Source: Natronospirillum sp965602035 (GTDB lineage Bacteria; Pseudomonadota; Gammaproteobacteria; Pseudomonadales; Natronospirillaceae). From it: a stretch of DNA of 64,000 nt. Positions 61,317-64,000 of the stretch are shown piece by piece (the first letter of the stretch is position 1; each line of letters begins with the position of its first letter). A program made the translations under genes and the position numbers. Location of the stretch: contig OZ271919.1 in the NCBI GenBank assembly GCA_965602035.1, forward strand, positions 1,426,001 to 1,490,000. The letters run 5' to 3'. The notes under the pieces are model-generated. The model made no database searches. It worked only from the letters and a program-made list of their open reading frames with translations, and had not been told where the DNA came from.

Positions 61317-62789
61317 ATGAGTGATACAGCCCAGGAAAGTGAACAACCGGTTGAATATCCGGAACTGAGTGTCGAGAAAATCGGCGGCACGTCGATGAGC
61401 GAGTACAACGCCATCCGTGACAATATCGTATTGTACGATCCGAACCACGTGTACGGGCGCGTATTCGTGGTGTCGGCCTACGGCGGCGTTACCAACCTGC
61501 TTCTTGAGCACAAGAAGTCCGGCGAACCCGGAGTCTATGAACTGTTCGCCAACGACGATTCAGACTGGGCCTGGGGTGACGCTCTGACGCGGGTGTCGCA
61601 GGAACTGTGCGACATCAACACGCGTCTGTTCGAAGACACTCCCCTGCTCCAGCAGGCCAACCAGTTCGTGCGCGAGCGGGTGGAAGGGGTGAGAAACTGC
61701 CTGCTCGACCTGCAGCGGCTCTGCAGTTACGGTCACTTTCGCCTCGACGAACACCTGCTTACCGTGCGTGAGCTGCTGGCGTCGCTGGGCGAGGCTCACA
61801 GTGCGTACAACATGACACAACTGCTGCAGCTCGAGGGCGTCAATGCCCGCTTTGTTGACATGACCGGCTGGCGCGACGACCGGGAAATGTCGCTTGAAGA
61901 GCGCATTGCCGATTCGTTCCAGGATGTCGACACGAAAACCGAGCTGCCCATCGTGACCGGCTATGCGCATTGCACTGAAGGGCTCATGCGCACCTTCGAC
62001 CGTGGCTACAGTGAAATCACCTTTGCCACGATTGCGTGCCAGCTCAACGCTGATGAGGCCATTATCCACAAGGAATATCACCTCAGCAGCGCAGACCCGA
62101 AAGTGGTCGGTGATGATAAGGTGGTGCCAATTGGTCGCACCAATTACGACGTTGCCGACCAGCTCAGCAACCTCGGTATGGAAGCGATTCATCCGAAGGC
62201 AGCCAAGGGTATGCGCCAGCGCGATATTCCGCTGCGGGTCAAGAATACATTTGAGCCGGAGCACACTGGTACGCTGATTACGCGCGATTACACCAGCGGC
62301 ACACCGCGGGTGGAGATCATTGCCGGTAAGCCGCACCTACTCGCCATCCAGATTTTCGACCAGGACATGGTCGGAGATCGTGGCCGGTACGAAGAAAGAC
62401 TGCAGGACATGATCAAGCGGTTCAAGCTCAAGGTGCTGGGGCGTGACTCCAACGCGAACACGCTGACCGCTTATGTCGACTGCAGTCTCAAGACGGCCAA
62501 GAAAGTCGCTGACAACTACCGCGAGCGGATTCCCTCGGCCCACATTACGTCGAAGAAGGTCGCTGTCGTATCCGCCATTGGCAGTGACATGGAAGTCAGT
62601 GGCCTGCTGGCCAAGACGGTGCAATCACTGGCGGACAAGAGCATCAACGTTCTGGCCATACACCAGGGTATGAGACAGGTAGACATTCAGATCGTTGTAG
62701 ACGAAGATAATTATGTGGAAGCCGTGAAAGCATTACACGGCGCTCTTATTGAACCGCATAATCATGAGTACGCCATATGCGCAGCCTGA
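61317..62789 (+). CDS. ask: Ectoine-cluster aspartate kinase (Ask_Ect)
   Basis: A 490-residue aspartokinase of the ectoine-linked subclass. The N-terminal kinase motif is VEKIGGTSMSEYNAI, the middle region has TFDRGYSEITFATIACQLNADEAIIHKEYHLSSADPKVV, and two C-terminal ACT segments follow (VLGRDSNANTLTAYVDC; KKVAVVSAIGSDMEVSGLLAK). It would feed aspartyl phosphate into ectoine synthesis free of lysine/threonine feedback. ATG 61317 follows GGAGG; upstream frame is spurious. The end overlaps the TPR gene by 13 bases. Confidence 0.95.
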   Translation: MSDTAQESEQPVEYPELSVEKIGGTSMSEYNAIRDNIVLYDPNHVYGRVFVVSAYGGVTNLLLEHKKSGEPGVYELFANDDSDWAWGDALTRVSQELCDINTRLFEDTPLLQQANQFVRERVEGVRNCLLDLQRLCSYGHFRLDEHLLTVRELLASLGEAHSAYNMTQLLQLEGVNARFVDMTGWRDDREMSLEERIADSFQDVDTKTELPIVTGYAHCTEGLMRTFDRGYSEITFATIACQLNADEAIIHKEYHLSSADPKVVGDDKVVPIGRTNYDVADQLSNLGMEAIHPKAAKGMRQRDIPLRVKNTFEPEHTGTLITRDYTSGTPRVEIIAGKPHLLAIQIFDQDMVGDRGRYEERLQDMIKRFKLKVLGRDSNANTLTAYVDCSLKTAKKVADNYRERIPSAHITSKKVAVVSAIGSDMEVSGLLAKTVQSLADKSINVLAIHQGMRQVDIQIVVDEDNYVEAVKALHGALIEPHNHEYAICAA

Positions 62790-63697
62790 CCAGGCCACGG
62801 TCACTGACAACCACGCTACTCACACTGGCCGCCTTCTGGGCGGCCAGTGTCGTTTACGCTGACAGTCACGACAACGGAACTACGGAACCGGCACCGGAGC
62901 GATTGCCGGAACAGATCGTTCAGGAGGAAGTCAACTCTCTGGACGAGCCGATGTACAGCCCGTTTGTTGAACGCTATATCCTGGATGAGGTACGCAGTCT
63001 CCGGCAGGAACTCGCGCAGACGCAGGTGCGGATCACGGAACAACTGACCGACCGACAGTTGAATACCATGGACCGGGCCATGTCCTACACAACCGATACG
63101 GTCACCTACTTTTTCTACCTGATCGCCGCCGCGTCCTCGGTGCTGATCGCCGCCGGCTGGAAATCATTACGGGATATCCGTATGTCTGTGCGCAAACAGG
63201 CAAAAGCGGAGATCGGTCAGGTGATTCAGCAATATGAACAGCGTCTCGCTGACCTTGAACAGGATCTGAAGCAGACGGGTGAGCGCATTGAAGTCAATGC
63301 CGACGAAATAGAACGCACCAATGAAGTTCATGCCCTCTGGCTGCGCTCCAGCCAGGAAAAAAGCGTACAGACGCGTATATCCATCTACGACCAGATATTG
63401 AATCTGCGCCCCCGGGATGCCGAAGCCCTGACTTACAAGGCGGATGCGGTGCTGGAACTGAATGAGCCACAATGGGCGATCAATCTTTGCCACCTGGCCC
63501 TGTCACAGGACAAGGAATACGCGCATGCCTATTATCAACTGGCGTGCGGTTACGCCATGATGGACCGCACAGAAGAGGCGCTTCAGGCGTTGCAGCGCGC
63601 TGTTTCGCTGAACGAGTCCTACCTCGAAGAGGCGCAGCACGAATCCGTACTGCAGTCGGTGCTGCCGCAACTGCAGACAGGTCCCGCTCAGCCGTGA
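62777..63697 (+). CDS. Membrane-anchored TPR protein linked to the ectoine operon
   Basis: A 306-residue protein of unknown function. The signal peptide (cleavage about A28, VYA-DS) is followed by a helical periplasmic part (about 40-105), one membrane helix (about 108-128, TVTYFFYLIAAASSVLIAAGW), a charged coiled coil (about 138-182) and two to three TPR-like repeats (about 196-282). If the signal peptide is cleaved, the TPR part faces the cytoplasm. Its start overlaps the ask end by 13 bases, so it is translationally coupled to the ectoine genes. A role as a sensor, scaffold or transporter partner is a guess. Confidence 0.8.
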   Translation: MRSLTRPRSLTTTLLTLAAFWAASVVYADSHDNGTTEPAPERLPEQIVQEEVNSLDEPMYSPFVERYILDEVRSLRQELAQTQVRITEQLTDRQLNTMDRAMSYTTDTVTYFFYLIAAASSVLIAAGWKSLRDIRMSVRKQAKAEIGQVIQQYEQRLADLEQDLKQTGERIEVNADEIERTNEVHALWLRSSQEKSVQTRISIYDQILNLRPRDAEALTYKADAVLELNEPQWAINLCHLALSQDKEYAHAYYQLACGYAMMDRTEEALQALQRAVSLNESYLEEAQHESVLQSVLPQLQTGPAQP

Positions 63698-63734
63698 TGG
63701 CGCGGAGTTGGCTGCAGCACGGCTGAGAAAAGCT

Positions 63735-64000
63735 TCACGGCTGAAGCCGTTCAATTTCCCATTTCTGAGCGCCGCGGCGGCGGTACGAAAGCCGATCGTG
63801 CAGACGGCTGCGCCGACCCTGCCAGAATTCGAAATACTGCGGAACAACGCGAAACCCACCCCAGCGTGACGGAACCGGCACATCCTCGTCGGCAAAGCGC
63901 TCTTCTGACTGCCGGAAGGCGGCTTCCAGTTCTTCCCTGCTGCCTATCCGCTGGCTCTGACGTGAGGTCCAGGCGGCAATCTGGGACGCTTTCGGACGTG
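63735..64000 (-). CDS. pdxH: Pyridoxamine 5'-phosphate oxidase (C-terminal part)
   Basis: The last 88 residues of PdxH, which oxidises PNP/PMP to PLP with FMN; the 5' part lies beyond the right window edge. Motifs are RPKASQIAAWTSRQSQRI, VPSRWGGFRV (family PxxWGG) and FWQGRRSRLHDRLSYRRRG, ending WEIERLQP. The gene converges on the TPR gene, with 37 bases between. Confidence 0.94.
   Translation of the reverse strand, partial: RPKASQIAAWTSRQSQRIGSREELEAAFRQSEERFADEDVPVPSRWGGFRVVPQYFEFWQGRRSRLHDRLSYRRRGAQKWEIERLQP

Overview
The window is GC-rich, tightly packed chromosomal DNA of a free-living, halotolerant gammaproteobacterium. Supporting features are lpxL, waaA and tolC (Gram-negative envelope), epmC, glnE next to ilvE, a nudF-yqiB-cpdA-parE cluster beside tolC, the prkA/yeaH/spoVR stress cluster and an ectoine locus with ectR and a dedicated aspartokinase. 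A marine or saline Oceanospirillales-like relative (Saccharospirillum-type) fits, but this is inference; no rRNA or unique marker is present. No prophage, insertion sequence, CRISPR array, tRNA or rRNA was seen.

Layout. 1-4.3 kb: end of a folM-like reductase, a secreted-repeat protein, mgtE, hemH and a SemiSWEET, with three REP-like pairs. 4.3-9.9 kb: a LacI-regulated sugar locus (regulator, two permeases, binding protein, cytoplasmic clan GH-A glycosidase). 10-16.4 kb: TSUP exporter, inositol-phosphatase family enzyme, polar amino acid ABC operon, and an mvaB-epmC-tag operon. 16.7-25.4 kb: ybbP/ybbA with divergent tesA, a 2-hydroxyacid dehydrogenase, an MFS carrier, a chemoreceptor with a flagellar-type promoter, and grxD. 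25.5-38.5 kb: argF, a 51-residue membrane microprotein, glgC-glgA, an MFS carrier, guaB-guaA-tadA, and nudF-yqiB-cpdA-parE. 38.7-47.9 kb: tolC, waaA, an acetyltransferase, lpxL, ilvE, glnE and an unknown membrane protein. 48-52.7 kb: prkA(yeaG)-yeaH-spoVR. 52.8-58.6 kb: a polyol (mannitol-type) ABC and dehydrogenase operon with a divergent AraC regulator. 58.6-63.7 kb: ectR, ectA, ectB, ask and a membrane TPR protein. The window ends inside pdxH.

The genes point to uptake of sugars and polyols, glycogen storage, osmoprotection and general stress adaptation. Both carbohydrate ABC loci lack an ATPase gene and must borrow one. The ectoine cluster has ectA, ectB and ask but no ectC, so ring closure must be encoded elsewhere or the end product is not ectoine.

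The most unusual sequence is a family of four dispersed elements (4178-4275, 9957-10058, 16609-16705, 43057-43168). Each has a nearly invariant core of about 56 bases between long inverted arms. The arms differ from copy to copy but stay complementary within each copy. This is the pattern of a conserved structured RNA or a REP-like mobile unit, and I do not recognise it as a named family.
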